This document shows positions 51,423 through 59,788 of a DNA stretch of 64,000 nt, piece after piece; the first letter of the stretch is position 1, and every line of letters starts with the position of its first letter. The translations under genes and the position numbers were made by a program. Location: contig JAFUJZ010000030.1 in NCBI GenBank assembly GCA_017467965.1, forward strand, positions 27,466 through 91,465, read 5' to 3'. This DNA is from Clostridia bacterium. GTDB taxonomy: Bacteria; Bacillota_A; Clostridia; UMGS1883. The notes under the pieces are model-generated. The model made no database searches. It saw only the letters and a program-made list of their open reading frames with translations, and was not told the DNA's origin.

Positions 51423-51498
51423 TGGAGCTGCCTAGCAGATTCGAACTGCCGACCTCTTCCTTACCAAGGAAGTGCTCTGCCTGCTGAGCTAAGGCAGC
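51423..51498 (-). tRNA. tRNA-Thr (anticodon GGU)
   Basis: The 76-nt cloverleaf has acceptor GCTGCCT/AGGCAGC, D-arm AGCTCAGCAGGCAGAGC, anticodon stem CTTCC/GGAAG around loop TTGGTAA (GGT at 34-36), T-arm with AGTTCGAATCT, and an encoded CCA. It is the first gene of a two-tRNA operon. Confidence 0.95.
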
Positions 51499-51530
51499 GT
51501 TTCTGTTAGTGGTCACTCACAACAATAGTT

Positions 51531-51559
51531 ATTATACACATGTAAAACCCATTTGTCAA
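51531..51559 (-). promoter_or_regulatory. Consensus sigma-A promoter of the tRNA operon
   Basis: On the minus strand TTGACA (51559-51554) and TATAAT (51536-51531) are both perfect and 17 bp apart, about 33 nt before tRNA-Thr. Confidence 0.9.
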
Positions 51560-51621
51560 CACTTTTTTTGAAATTTTTTCAACTTTTTTTAGCGAAATAA
51601 AAAACGCCTTAAATATGGGAA

Positions 51622-51658
51622 AACGGAGACGAGGCTTGTGCCTTAGTCTCCGCTTTTA
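51622..51658 (-). terminator. Terminator after the DUF2264 gene
   Basis: AAGCGGAGAC and GTCTCCGTTTT pair on the minus strand around an inner AAGGC/GCCTC stem. It lies about 10 nt after the stop codon and leads into a T-rich stretch. Confidence 0.8.
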
Positions 51659-51667
51659 TGTGTAAAT

Positions 51668-53482
51668 TTATTTAGAAATTGTATATTTTTTGTCTCCGAT
51701 TGTGACGATGAAATCAGTTGAAGTTTCCTCGAAAGTGGGGATGAAAGTAGCTTCTTTATCGGAGGAATAAACGCCTGTTACGATTGTGTGCTCACCCTTA
51801 TCAAGAGTATATCTTACTGTGGGGATTGCCGCGCGGGAGAAGAGCAGGTTTGTGTTAGATTCGGTACCGATAATGTCACACTTGCCGTTATCTGTCAATG
51901 CACATACACCTGTAACGACACCGTCCTGTACACCGTAGGCACTCTTTTCGTCACGCTTCCATTCGGTGGGAAGTGAACGGTTAAAGCTAAAGCCACCGTC
52001 AGCTGCGTCAATATCACGAGTGGTTACGATTTTGTGAATACGCACACTCCAGGGGAGTGCTGCTATAACGTAGCTTTCGATTGTAACGTCTTTCCATGGA
52101 GACCATTTTGTGTAGATATATTCGTCATACACCTTATATTCGTCGCAAAGGCGTTTTACACGATAGGAGTTGTCTCTTTCACTTACTGCAAGAGCCGAGT
52201 CGAAAGCACCCTGTCCAAGCCCCCATTCAGCCTTGGGTGTTGAGAAACCATGAAGATTTGAATATGCAAATTTTTCATATTTTGCACCACAGTGGGTGTG
52301 AGTGTTTGTGTAAGGATAGCCTGCATTGAAAAGCACTGCATGGTTGCCGTCACGTGCTGCAATAAGATGCGCAAGCGGCATTGAGTGTACTTTTTCAAGC
52401 TCGGGAAGAGGAAGCTCTTCCGCTGTCCAGAAAGGATGATTTTCAGGTAAAGCAAGGATAAGGAAGCTCTTTAACGCCCAATAGGGTGAACCGGGGGCGT
52501 TGTAGCCTTCGGTCATAATAAGTGACGGATAACCGTGACCTATTGTGAGAATACCTGCTTTGTCAAAAATGGGACGAGAGAACCAGCTGCGGAGATGACG
52601 GAGGATGATGCCCTTTACAACACCGGGCTCAAAGCCGTCAATCTCGGCATAAGCATATGCAGACCAGAAAGCACACTGTGCAAAGCGGTATGTCATGCTT
52701 CTGCCGTGGGGAATTGCACTGCCGTCGGGTGAAAACCAATATATGAAATGTTCGGCAAAGCGTTTTGCACGGTTCTTAATTTCTGTGCAGAAAGCTACGT
52801 CTTCGTTTTCCATTTCCTTGGCATAAACGAGTGAGTAAAAATAAATAGCAAAGGGGAGATAATAGTCAGTATGTGCATTTACGCCGTCCTGATACCAGCC
52901 GTCACCAAGATAAAACTTTTCAACAGTGTCAAAGGCTGTACGAACAACTTCGGCATTATAAGGACGACCTACACGCTTAAAGCCCAAGTTAACCATAACC
53001 GCAAAGAGAACCCAGTTACATTCCCACGCTTTGCGATAATTTACAAGATCGAGCCAGTTGTAGAGATTGTCCTTTTCTTTATCGGAAAGAGGCTCCCAAA
53101 TTTTTTCGGGCGCAAGTATAAGCGCAAGACCCATTGCAGCCATTTCAACAAGCTTCTGGTCATAATGACCGGCTTCGCCCCAGTATTCGTCCGATTCGGG
53201 GTCTGTACCTGCGATAAAGCCTTCTCGGTAAATCTGTGCCCAATCGTCGTCGCCTCCGTCGGTAAAAAGAGGCGCAAGTGCCCACAGAGGACGGGAAAAA
53301 GCCTCAATCATTGATGTTTCGTCGGGGTATGCGGCACTTGTGGCGCCAAGGCTGAGAAAAGCTTTCTTGGGCGAAAAGTGAGGCTTTAAAGGCTCGCATA
53401 TATCGCGGACAGCTTTTTTTACATCTTCACGTGTTTTTAAAGGATTGTTTTTTAAAAGTTCCTGTGTCATGATATTCAACAT
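51668..53482 (-). CDS. DUF2264 family protein, putative polysaccharide-acting toroid
   Basis: This 604-residue soluble protein has no signal peptide. It matches the DUF2264 layout: N-terminal LWALAPLFTDGGDDDW, then YWGEAGHYDQKLVEMAAMG, YRKAWECNWVLFAVMVNLG, GWYQDGVNAHTDYYLPFAIYF and SIPHGRSMTYR-like (GSAIPHGRSMTYRFAQ). Together these suggest an alpha/alpha-toroid with aromatic and His/Asp-rich clefts, as in polysaccharide lyases and glucuronyl hydrolases, and a C-terminal beta-sandwich (about 410-604). An enzymatic role on pectin-like or host glycans is inferred. Start choice is uncertain: ATG 53482, TTG 53479 and ATG 53470 all sit near AAAGG. It follows cdaR by 29 nt, where glmM is usually found. 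Confidence 0.8.
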   Translation of the reverse strand: MLNIMTQELLKNNPLKTREDVKKAVRDICEPLKPHFSPKKAFLSLGATSAAYPDETSMIEAFSRPLWALAPLFTDGGDDDWAQIYREGFIAGTDPESDEYWGEAGHYDQKLVEMAAMGLALILAPEKIWEPLSDKEKDNLYNWLDLVNYRKAWECNWVLFAVMVNLGFKRVGRPYNAEVVRTAFDTVEKFYLGDGWYQDGVNAHTDYYLPFAIYFYSLVYAKEMENEDVAFCTEIKNRAKRFAEHFIYWFSPDGSAIPHGRSMTYRFAQCAFWSAYAYAEIDGFEPGVVKGIILRHLRSWFSRPIFDKAGILTIGHGYPSLIMTEGYNAPGSPYWALKSFLILALPENHPFWTAEELPLPELEKVHSMPLAHLIAARDGNHAVLFNAGYPYTNTHTHCGAKYEKFAYSNLHGFSTPKAEWGLGQGAFDSALAVSERDNSYRVKRLCDEYKVYDEYIYTKWSPWKDVTIESYVIAALPWSVRIHKIVTTRDIDAADGGFSFNRSLPTEWKRDEKSAYGVQDGVVTGVCALTDNGKCDIIGTESNTNLLFSRAAIPTVRYTLDKGEHTIVTGVYSSDKEATFIPTFEETSTDFIVTIGDKKYTISK

Positions 53483-53511
53483 AACCTTTCCGATAAAAAT
53501 TCATTGATTAA

Positions 53512-54498
53512 TTATCTCTCAACGTTGGGAGAGGGGGATGTGTGTGTAAAATCGACCTTTACTTCTTTGGAGGTTTTGTCCTTGTATTCAAAATTTTCAG
53601 GAAGAGGCTGGAGGGGGATGTTTGCATAGTCCGTATCACGATATGTATACTCGTCAATTGGATGCGTAAGAATCTTTTTGCCTTCTTCAAGCCATAATTC
53701 GATTTCTTCTGCGGGGCCAATGATATCCACAGTATCTGTAGTGCACTCTGTTTCAACATCGGGAGAATCGCGGTAAATATTGAGTTCAACAGGGAAAGAT
53801 TCGGTACGGTAAACTGTGAATTCAGCAGTAACGGGACTTTCGATGCTGAAGCTGATGTTATCGATAGTGTCACCGTCGGAATCAAGTGCCCTAAGGGATA
53901 CGGGCTTTGTAAAGTCAGTTGTGATATCGGAAATATCAACCGTAGATGTTGTAACCTTTGAAATGCGTTTGATAGCACTTTCGCCGCCTGAAACATGTAC
54001 AATATTGTCATCGGTGCCGATTGACATTTCATGAATACTGTAGCCTGCAGGAGCATTGCCCGACAAGCGGGGCATAACCTTAAAATCTTCCGTAACAAAC
54101 TTTTCGAGTTCAACGTCAACGGTAACATTTTTATTTGTTATCGAAACGCCTGTTGTGGAAGGGGGAAACGATATCGAAACATTGAGCTTATGATTGCCTA
54201 TTGAAGAAAGGGAGGAAACGTCAATTATAGCTGTAATGGAGTCAGCGGAGAGATGTCTGAAATTACTGCGCTTTGAGTTGATAGTAAGATTCAAATCCTC
54301 GTCCGAAAGGGACTTTATGGCTATACCGTTTCGGTTGAGCTCTGCTTCACCTTCAATTGTAATCGGAATATGCTTGACAGAACGTGTCATTTCGGGGTTT
54401 TCAACGTATGATACATAAACCCACAAAGCAAATGCCGATACTATACACAAAAGAAGAGAGATAGCTTTTTTATTCAGATTTAGATACTTTTTTAGCAT
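53512..54498 (-). CDS. cdaR: CdaR, YbbR-domain regulator of c-di-AMP synthesis
   Basis: CdaR is the membrane-anchored partner that modulates the diadenylate cyclase CdaA from outside the cell. The 328-residue protein has one N-terminal span (about 10-30; KAISLLLCIVSAFALWVYVSYVENPE, the family opening) and three to four YbbR repeats (about 35-115, 120-200, 205-285; each ending with a V-x-V-E-L or AEFTVY strand). The frame extends to 54552, but ATG 54498 follows GGAGATTATC and lies inside the last codons of cdaA (29-bp overlap). It therefore forms a tight pair with cdaA. glmM, the usual third gene, is replaced by a DUF2264 gene. Confidence 0.92.
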   Translation of the reverse strand: MLKKYLNLNKKAISLLLCIVSAFALWVYVSYVENPEMTRSVKHIPITIEGEAELNRNGIAIKSLSDEDLNLTINSKRSNFRHLSADSITAIIDVSSLSSIGNHKLNVSISFPPSTTGVSITNKNVTVDVELEKFVTEDFKVMPRLSGNAPAGYSIHEMSIGTDDNIVHVSGGESAIKRISKVTTSTVDISDITTDFTKPVSLRALDSDGDTIDNISFSIESPVTAEFTVYRTESFPVELNIYRDSPDVETECTTDTVDIIGPAEEIELWLEEGKKILTHPIDEYTYRDTDYANIPLQPLPENFEYKDKTSKEVKVDFTHTSPSPNVER

Positions 54499-55333
54499 TG
54501 ATAATCTCCTTCCATTTATGTATTGGACGCTTCTTGGTCTCGTCGCCCACATCTCCGCGGAGAATATTGGTTACGGCTTCAAGGAGCATAGGCTCGGAAT
54601 AATTACGCGTAAGCTTGCCGTTCTGTGCAACGCTGATAATGCCTGTCTCTTCCGAAACTACGATTACGGACGCATCACAGTTTTCAGATAAACCGATAGC
54701 TGCGCGGTGACGTGTACCTAGCTCACGGCTCAAGGATTCATCACGGGTGAGGGGAAGCACGCATGCTGCGTAGCGGATTGTGTTGTCATGAATAACAACG
54801 GCACCGTCATGAAGAGGTGTTTTGTCAAAGAAAATCGTAATAAGTAAATCCGACGTTACCTTGGCATTGATTTCGGTGCCTGTACCAAAAATATCACCGA
54901 GGCCTGTGTTGCCTTCAACAACGATGAGTGCGCCAAGTCTTGCGCGGGACAGTGCACACGCTGCTTTTGTGATTTCGGATGCGGTCTTAACATAGTCAAC
55001 ACTGTCATCGCGGAACAAAGATTCAAAATTGGTTCTGCCGATTTTTTCAAGTATGCGTCTCAGCTCCGGCTGGAAGAGAATGACCAGCGCCAAAATACCA
55101 ACCTGCATTGTATTTCGCAAAATAAAGTTGATGGCATTAAGCTGCATTAGCCCGCTTATCCATGTGGCAATAATAAAGAAAATAACACCTTTTAAAATCT
55201 GCCATACTCGTACTTCGCGGATAAGGTTTGAAAGATAATAGAACACCACTGCGACAATGGCCACGTCAATGACGTCCTCAACACGCAGTAGCGTGAAGAA
55301 ATCGACAATATAGTCAAAAAAGCTGTCAAACAC
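54470..55333 (-). CDS. cdaA: CdaA, membrane diadenylate cyclase (c-di-AMP synthase)
   Basis: CdaA makes cyclic di-AMP from two ATP, a signal for potassium, osmolyte and cell-wall control. The 287-residue protein has three membrane spans (about 22-37, 46-62 and 72-88), a coiled-coil link (PELRRILEKIGR) and the DAC domain with both catalytic motifs, DGA (176-178, in PLHDGAVV) and RHR (208-210, in GTRHRAAIG). The start is GTG 55333, about 8 nt after GAGGTG. A TATAAT on the minus strand at 55375-55370 may be its -10, with a poor -35. It overlaps cdaR, so the two are translated together. Confidence 0.95.
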   Translation of the reverse strand: MFDSFFDYIVDFFTLLRVEDVIDVAIVAVVFYYLSNLIREVRVWQILKGVIFFIIATWISGLMQLNAINFILRNTMQVGILALVILFQPELRRILEKIGRTNFESLFRDDSVDYVKTASEITKAACALSRARLGALIVVEGNTGLGDIFGTGTEINAKVTSDLLITIFFDKTPLHDGAVVIHDNTIRYAACVLPLTRDESLSRELGTRHRAAIGLSENCDASVIVVSEETGIISVAQNGKLTRNYSEPMLLEAVTNILRGDVGDETKKRPIHKWKEIINAKKVSKSE

Positions 55334-55407
55334 TTTATTAACACCTCAACTTCATAATATACTAATTTTATTATACTATAGTTGAGATGTAAAATAAAGT
55401 GCTTTTT

Positions 55408-56520
55408 TTATTTTCCCAATATTTTTTTAAAAGAACTTACGGCAGCATCAATCTGGGATTTTTCGGTAAAAAATCCCGGTGAAAACCGAAGCGTACCGCT
55501 TGCTATTGTGCCTATAGTGCGGTGTGCCATTGGAGCACAGTGCAATCCTGCACGGGTACATATGTTATCAAGATTGAGCTTTTCGGACAGTGTAACAGGG
55601 TCAAACCCTTTGGCGCATATGCTTATCACACCAACACGGTCTTTTTCGCCGGGGATAGTTAATGCTTTAATTTCGGAAAGTGCCGTGAAAAGATAATCGG
55701 TGATTTCCTTTTCTTTTTCGAAAACGTTTTCGCGTCTTACAAAACGCACGCCTTCCAAAAGCCCTGCAATGCCGGAAATGTTAACAGTACCTGCATGAAA
55801 ACGGTCGGGGAAAATATCGGGCATACGGACCGATTCGGACAAGCTGCCTGTGCCTCCGTAAAGAAGCGGAGATACACTGATACCCTCACGGATATATAGT
55901 GCTCCTGTGCCTGTGGGACCTAAAAGGCCTTTGTGTCCCGGGAAGGCTATCATATCAAGCTTTGAGGCATCAATCGGAATAATACCTGCACTTTGTGAAA
56001 CGTCAAAAAGTGCAAGGCAATTGTGGCGAGTGGCAATCTCCTGCACGGAGTATATATCGTTTATTGTACCGGTTACGTTTGATGCGTGAATAAGTACAAT
56101 AAGACGCGTTTTATCGCCTATCAGCTTTTCAATTTTGTCGGGTGATACTTTCCCCAAAGGAGATGCCGTGGCAATTTTCAGCACGGCTCCGCGACGGGCA
56201 GCTTCATGGGCGGCACGCATTACGGCGTTATGCTCCATGGAGGAAACTATCAGCTCATCGCCGGGCTTTAAAATGCCGAAAATAGCCGTATTGATAGCCT
56301 CAGTTGCATTTTTTGTAAAAACTATTCTTTCGGGATTGGGAATAGAAAAAAGAGCAGCTAACTCCTCCTGACACTCGTTTTGCAGAGTGGAAGCAAAAAT
56401 AGCGGAATCATAGCCTCCGCGGCCCGGGCTGGCACCGCAGGAGGTCATATAATCGGATACTGCTTTTATGACCGTGTCGGGTTTGGGGTAGCTTGTTGCG
56501 GCGTTGTCAAGATATATCAT
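55408..56520 (-). CDS. Cysteine desulfurase (class V aminotransferase fold)
   Basis: This 370-residue PLP enzyme removes sulfur (or selenium) from cysteine. Family landmarks are the opening MIYLDNAATSYPKP, the PLP-stacking His and Asn in LIVLIHASNVTGT, the Asp in ALFDVSQSAG, and the Schiff-base Lys in AFPGHKGLLGPTG. The active Cys loop region is RAGLHCAPMAHRTIG (about 333-347). This is the shorter group often called cysteine desulfurase family protein rather than IscS/NifS. ATG 56520 follows AAAGGC. A DUF3343 gene lies 67 nt upstream on the same strand, a pairing that suggests sulfur or selenium delivery; no selD or yedF is present. Confidence 0.9.
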   Translation of the reverse strand: MIYLDNAATSYPKPDTVIKAVSDYMTSCGASPGRGGYDSAIFASTLQNECQEELAALFSIPNPERIVFTKNATEAINTAIFGILKPGDELIVSSMEHNAVMRAAHEAARRGAVLKIATASPLGKVSPDKIEKLIGDKTRLIVLIHASNVTGTINDIYSVQEIATRHNCLALFDVSQSAGIIPIDASKLDMIAFPGHKGLLGPTGTGALYIREGISVSPLLYGGTGSLSESVRMPDIFPDRFHAGTVNISGIAGLLEGVRFVRRENVFEKEKEITDYLFTALSEIKALTIPGEKDRVGVISICAKGFDPVTLSEKLNLDNICTRAGLHCAPMAHRTIGTIASGTLRFSPGFFTEKSQIDAAVSSFKKILGK

Positions 56521-56587
56521 ATTACTGCCTTTCTGCCCACATAGTTTACTATACGCACTATCGCGGGCAGATATGGCGTATGAAAAA

Positions 56588-56839
56588 TCAATCCTTTATA
56601 TACCTTGTGCCGGAGGGGGTGTTTTCCTCGCGGTAAAAGGCACGGATGTTTATTTTGAGAGCTGTAGCCGCACGGACAACAACGGATTTGTGAGCATCGT
56701 CAAATCGAATGCTGTAACCGCACCCGTCCTTTGAGAGAGCGGCAGGGGTCTGGATTATTTTGGACGGAACAGAAAAATTTGTTCCGATATGCCGTTTGAT
56801 TCTGTCGGCACTGCTTACAGATGCTACCGTTGCAAGCAT
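56588..56839 (-). CDS. DUF3343 protein, putative sulfur/selenium carrier
   Basis: This small protein of 83 residues has the DUF3343 pattern: a beta-alpha-beta fold beginning LATVASVSSADRIKRHIG, a second strand SKIIQTPAALSKDGCGYSIRF with the conserved Cys-Gly in the loop, and a C-terminal helix leading to REENT. The family is described as a possible Se/S carrier of the thioredoxin-like or TusA-like kind. The location directly ahead of a cysteine desulfurase supports a sulfur relay. The start ATG 56839 has only a weak ribosome site (GAAGG about 14 nt away). The 240-nt gap to the divergent regulator gene holds the promoter at 57001; nothing clear faces this gene. Confidence 0.78.
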   Translation of the reverse strand: MLATVASVSSADRIKRHIGTNFSVPSKIIQTPAALSKDGCGYSIRFDDAHKSVVVRAATALKINIRAFYREENTPSGTRYIKD

Positions 56840-57000
56840 ATGAATTCACGTAGCCTTTCTTCCACAAATATCATACGCACTTGCTGTGGCAGGCAAAGGC
56901 ATAAAATACCTTCGTGCGATGTGTTTCATTACAATATATGACCCCTGTCGGCAAAGTGACAACAAGTGAACGAAAAATTTTAAAATTTTTATGAATTGTG

Positions 57001-57029
57001 TTGAAAAAACACAAAAAAAATGATACAAT
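57001..57029 (+). promoter_or_regulatory. Sigma-A promoter of the regulator-ftsEX operon
   Basis: TTGAAA (57001-57006) and TACAAT (57024-57029) are 17 bp apart, about 50 nt before the start codon. Confidence 0.7.
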
Positions 57030-57080
57030 TAATAAAGATATGTAAAATACGCTGAAACTATAAGGACGGAGAGGAAAAAT

Positions 57081-58169
57081 ATGCCTAATAATTACATTAG
57101 AACACTTGTTTACCAGTTCAGAGATGTCTTTGAAAGAAAAATCGGCGTTATTGATGAGACAGGCTTCATCATCTCACCTAACAGCCCTAAGGAGATTGAC
57201 GCATCCGTTGAGAGTATTTTGGAAAAATGCTCGGAATCAGGTGCGATTTACCATTTTGCCGGATGTACCTTTGTGTCGTTCGGAAAAGGCAAGACAGATT
57301 TTATCACATTTGCTTCGGGCGAGGATGACGAGGCGTTAAAGTGCTGTAAGGTACTGGGCGTTTCCGTGAGCAATGTTAAGGTGCTTTATGATGAAAAATA
57401 CGACAGAGGCAATTTTATAAAAAATATTATCTTAGATAATATTCTTCCCGGAGATATATACGCAAAGGCTCGTGAGCTCAACATTTCTCATGACGCAAAG
57501 AGAGTTGTTTTTAATATTGCAAAGGAAAACCTTTCTGCAGATGAGGTTAATGTGCGCGAAATTGTTGAGGGCTTGTTCCCCGATACAGACCGCGACTTTG
57601 TGGTAACAGTTGACAGCGAAAATATTGTGCTTGTAAAAGAGGTTGATGCCAATATCGAAACCGAAAAGCTTGACAAGATTGCAAAAACAATTATTGACAA
57701 TCTGCAGAGCGAAGCACTTATCACGGTAACGGTAGGTATAGGTACTGTTGCAACAGGTGTGAGAGAGCTTGCAAAGAGCTATAAGGAAGCACAGATTGCA
57801 ATTGAAGTAGGCAAGGCATTTGACGAGGAAAAGAATGTTATTAATTACGAAAACCTCGGCATCGGAAGACTTATATATCAGTTGCCTACAACACTTTGTG
57901 AGCTTTTCCTTTCCGAAGTTTTCAAGACAGGTTCTATAGATTCTCTGGACCGTGAAACTCTTCTCACAATACAGAAATTCTTTGAAAACAACCTCAATGT
58001 GTCGGAAACCTCCCGTCAGCTTTATGTACATAGAAATACACTTGTGTATCGTCTTGATAAAGTACAGAAGCTTACAGGTCTTGATTTGCGTATACTTGAC
58101 CATGCAATCGTTTTTAAGGTTGCAATGATGGTAAAGAAATATCTTAATAATTCACAGAGCAGATTTTAA
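57081..58169 (+). CDS. PucR/CdaR-type transcriptional regulator
   Basis: This 362-residue protein ends with the PucR-type helix-turn-helix (about 300-355: FFENNLNVSETSRQLYVHRN and TLVYRLDKVQKLTG). The middle (about 125-270) is a GGDEF-like fold without catalytic residues, ending in TVGIGTVATGVRELAKSYKEA. The N-terminal 110 residues look like a small sensor domain (RKIGVIDETGFIISPNSPKEI). The family includes regulators of sugar diacids and purines, but members placed before ftsE in Clostridia have no known ligand. (The name CdaR here refers to a carbohydrate diacid regulator, not the c-di-AMP partner.) ATG 57081 follows GGACGGAGAGG. ftsE lies 24 nt downstream, so it probably shares the transcript. 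Confidence 0.85.
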   Translation: MPNNYIRTLVYQFRDVFERKIGVIDETGFIISPNSPKEIDASVESILEKCSESGAIYHFAGCTFVSFGKGKTDFITFASGEDDEALKCCKVLGVSVSNVKVLYDEKYDRGNFIKNIILDNILPGDIYAKARELNISHDAKRVVFNIAKENLSADEVNVREIVEGLFPDTDRDFVVTVDSENIVLVKEVDANIETEKLDKIAKTIIDNLQSEALITVTVGIGTVATGVRELAKSYKEAQIAIEVGKAFDEEKNVINYENLGIGRLIYQLPTTLCELFLSEVFKTGSIDSLDRETLLTIQKFFENNLNVSETSRQLYVHRNTLVYRLDKVQKLTGLDLRILDHAIVFKVAMMVKKYLNNSQSRF

Positions 58170-58193
58170 AAAATCTGAAAGAAAGGATGCCGT

Positions 58194-58880
58194 ATGATAG
58201 ATTTTGATAACGTTACGGTCGTTTATAAAAATAACGTCACTGGACTTGACAAAGTGTCGTTTCATATAGATAAGGGCGAATTCGTATTCCTTGTTGGTAA
58301 GACTGGTGCGGGCAAGAGTTCTGCAATAAAGCTGCTTACTGCGGAAATAAAGCCTTTTTCGGGCGATGTTTACATGGAAGGCGTAAAAATAAATGCTCTT
58401 AAGAACAGAAAAATTCCCTACCATAGAAGAAAGCTTGGCGTAGTGTTCCAGGATTTCAGATTACTCAGGGACAAGACTGTTTATGAAAACGTTGCATTGG
58501 CAATGGAAATTGTGGGTGCATCAAAAAAGGAAATCAGAGCAGAAGTGCCCAATATTCTCAGGCTTGTAGGTCTCAGCCAGAAAACAAGGGAATACCCCTC
58601 ATCTCTCTCTGGCGGAGAACAGCAGAGAGTTGGTATTGCACGTGCTCTTGTAAATAAGCCTTCGCTTATTATTGCGGACGAGCCTACAGGTAACCTTGAC
58701 AATGTAACAGCTTCTTCAATTATGGAGCTTTTTGAAGAGATTAACCGTCAGGGCACTACCATACTTATGGTAACGCACTCCGAAAAAATTGTTAACGATA
58801 TGAACAAGCGCGTTATTGAGCTTGACCGTGGCGTGCTTGTGCGTGACGACAAGAAGGGAGTGTACACCCTTGAAAATTAG
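58194..58880 (+). CDS. ftsE: Cell-division ATPase FtsE
   Basis: FtsE drives FtsX to switch on peptidoglycan hydrolases at the septum or cell wall. The 228-residue ATPase has Walker A VGKTGAGKSS (about 35-44), Q-loop VFQDFRLL, signature LSGGEQQR, Walker B LIIADEPTGNLD and the switch His in MVTHSEKI. The opening MIDFDNVTVVYKNNVTGLDKVSF is typical for FtsE. ATG 58194 follows GAAAGGATG. The ftsX start overlaps the end of this gene. The order ftsE-ftsX-M23 hydrolase supports the classic ABC-type activation of a hydrolase outside the membrane. Confidence 0.95.
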   Translation: MIDFDNVTVVYKNNVTGLDKVSFHIDKGEFVFLVGKTGAGKSSAIKLLTAEIKPFSGDVYMEGVKINALKNRKIPYHRRKLGVVFQDFRLLRDKTVYENVALAMEIVGASKKEIRAEVPNILRLVGLSQKTREYPSSLSGGEQQRVGIARALVNKPSLIIADEPTGNLDNVTASSIMELFEEINRQGTTILMVTHSEKIVNDMNKRVIELDRGVLVRDDKKGVYTLEN

Positions 58881-59766
58881 AAGACAGTTTTACTTTTTAA
58901 AAAATGCACTGCTTGGTATGAAGCGAAACGGTGAAATGACCGTTACGGCGATTATTACGGTTACAAGCTGTTTGCTACTTTTTGGTGTGTTTATGCTTCT
59001 GAGTGCAAATATCAACCAGATTGGTAATCAGATTCGTAATCAGTGCCAAATTCAGGCTTTTATAGAGTTTGAAGCAACAGCAGAGCAGGAACAGGCAGTC
59101 GTAAACGCTCTCAATAATAAAGAAAAATTCCCGAATATTAAAAAGTGCACATTTGTGTCAAAGGCTGATGCAATGCGTGAGTACCGTGAGTATCTTGGCA
59201 CAAGTGCAAGTGCGTTTGACGGTGTGGAGGGTGAAGAATTTCTCCGCAGCAGTGTAAAAATCGACATGCACGATATCACTAAGTCCAAAGAGCTCGCTGC
59301 GCAACTTGCAAATGTACAGTACATTGCAAAGGTTTCAAACAGACAGGACGTTGTGGACAGGATTATCAGCGTAACCGATACTATCAAAAATGCAAGCTTT
59401 ATAGCTATGCTTATTTTGCTTTTTGTAGCGGTATTTATTATCGCAAACACTATAAAGCTCAGTGTTGAAGCCAGAAAAGACGAGATACATATTATGAAAT
59501 ATGTCGGCGCTACGGCGGGCTTTGTCAGAAGACCGTTCGTTCTCGAAGGCATACTGACAGGTGTTATTGGCGGTGTTATATCCTTGGTTATCGTGAGCGT
59601 GGGATATAATTATGCAATTAAGTTCATGAAGGACTTTCTTGATATTTTTACACTTATTCCGTTTGGAACGATTTTCCCCTTTATGTTGGGAACAACCTTG
59701 GTTTTTGGTGTTATAATGGGTGCTGTGGGCAGTGCTATTGCTCTGTCGAAGCATCTTAAGGTATGA
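58870..59766 (+). CDS. ftsX: Cell-division membrane protein FtsX
   Basis: FtsX is the membrane half of FtsEX and transmits ATP hydrolysis to an extracellular murein hydrolase. The 298-residue protein has four spans (about 23-45, 170-195, 220-245 and 265-290) and a large outside loop between the first two (about 48-165; QIQAFIEFEATAEQEQAV). The cytoplasmic motif VEARKDEIHIMKYVGATAGFVRRPF is the family's coupling region. The longest frame runs into ftsE; TTG 58870, about 8 nt after GGGAG, gives the family's opening MKIRRQFYFLKNALLGM and an 11-bp overlap. The M23 hydrolase follows 22 nt later. Confidence 0.93.
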   Translation: MKIRRQFYFLKNALLGMKRNGEMTVTAIITVTSCLLLFGVFMLLSANINQIGNQIRNQCQIQAFIEFEATAEQEQAVVNALNNKEKFPNIKKCTFVSKADAMREYREYLGTSASAFDGVEGEEFLRSSVKIDMHDITKSKELAAQLANVQYIAKVSNRQDVVDRIISVTDTIKNASFIAMLILLFVAVFIIANTIKLSVEARKDEIHIMKYVGATAGFVRRPFVLEGILTGVIGGVISLVIVSVGYNYAIKFMKDFLDIFTLIPFGTIFPFMLGTTLVFGVIMGAVGSAIALSKHLKV

Positions 59767-59788
59767 TAAGGCGAAAGGCTGTATAAAG

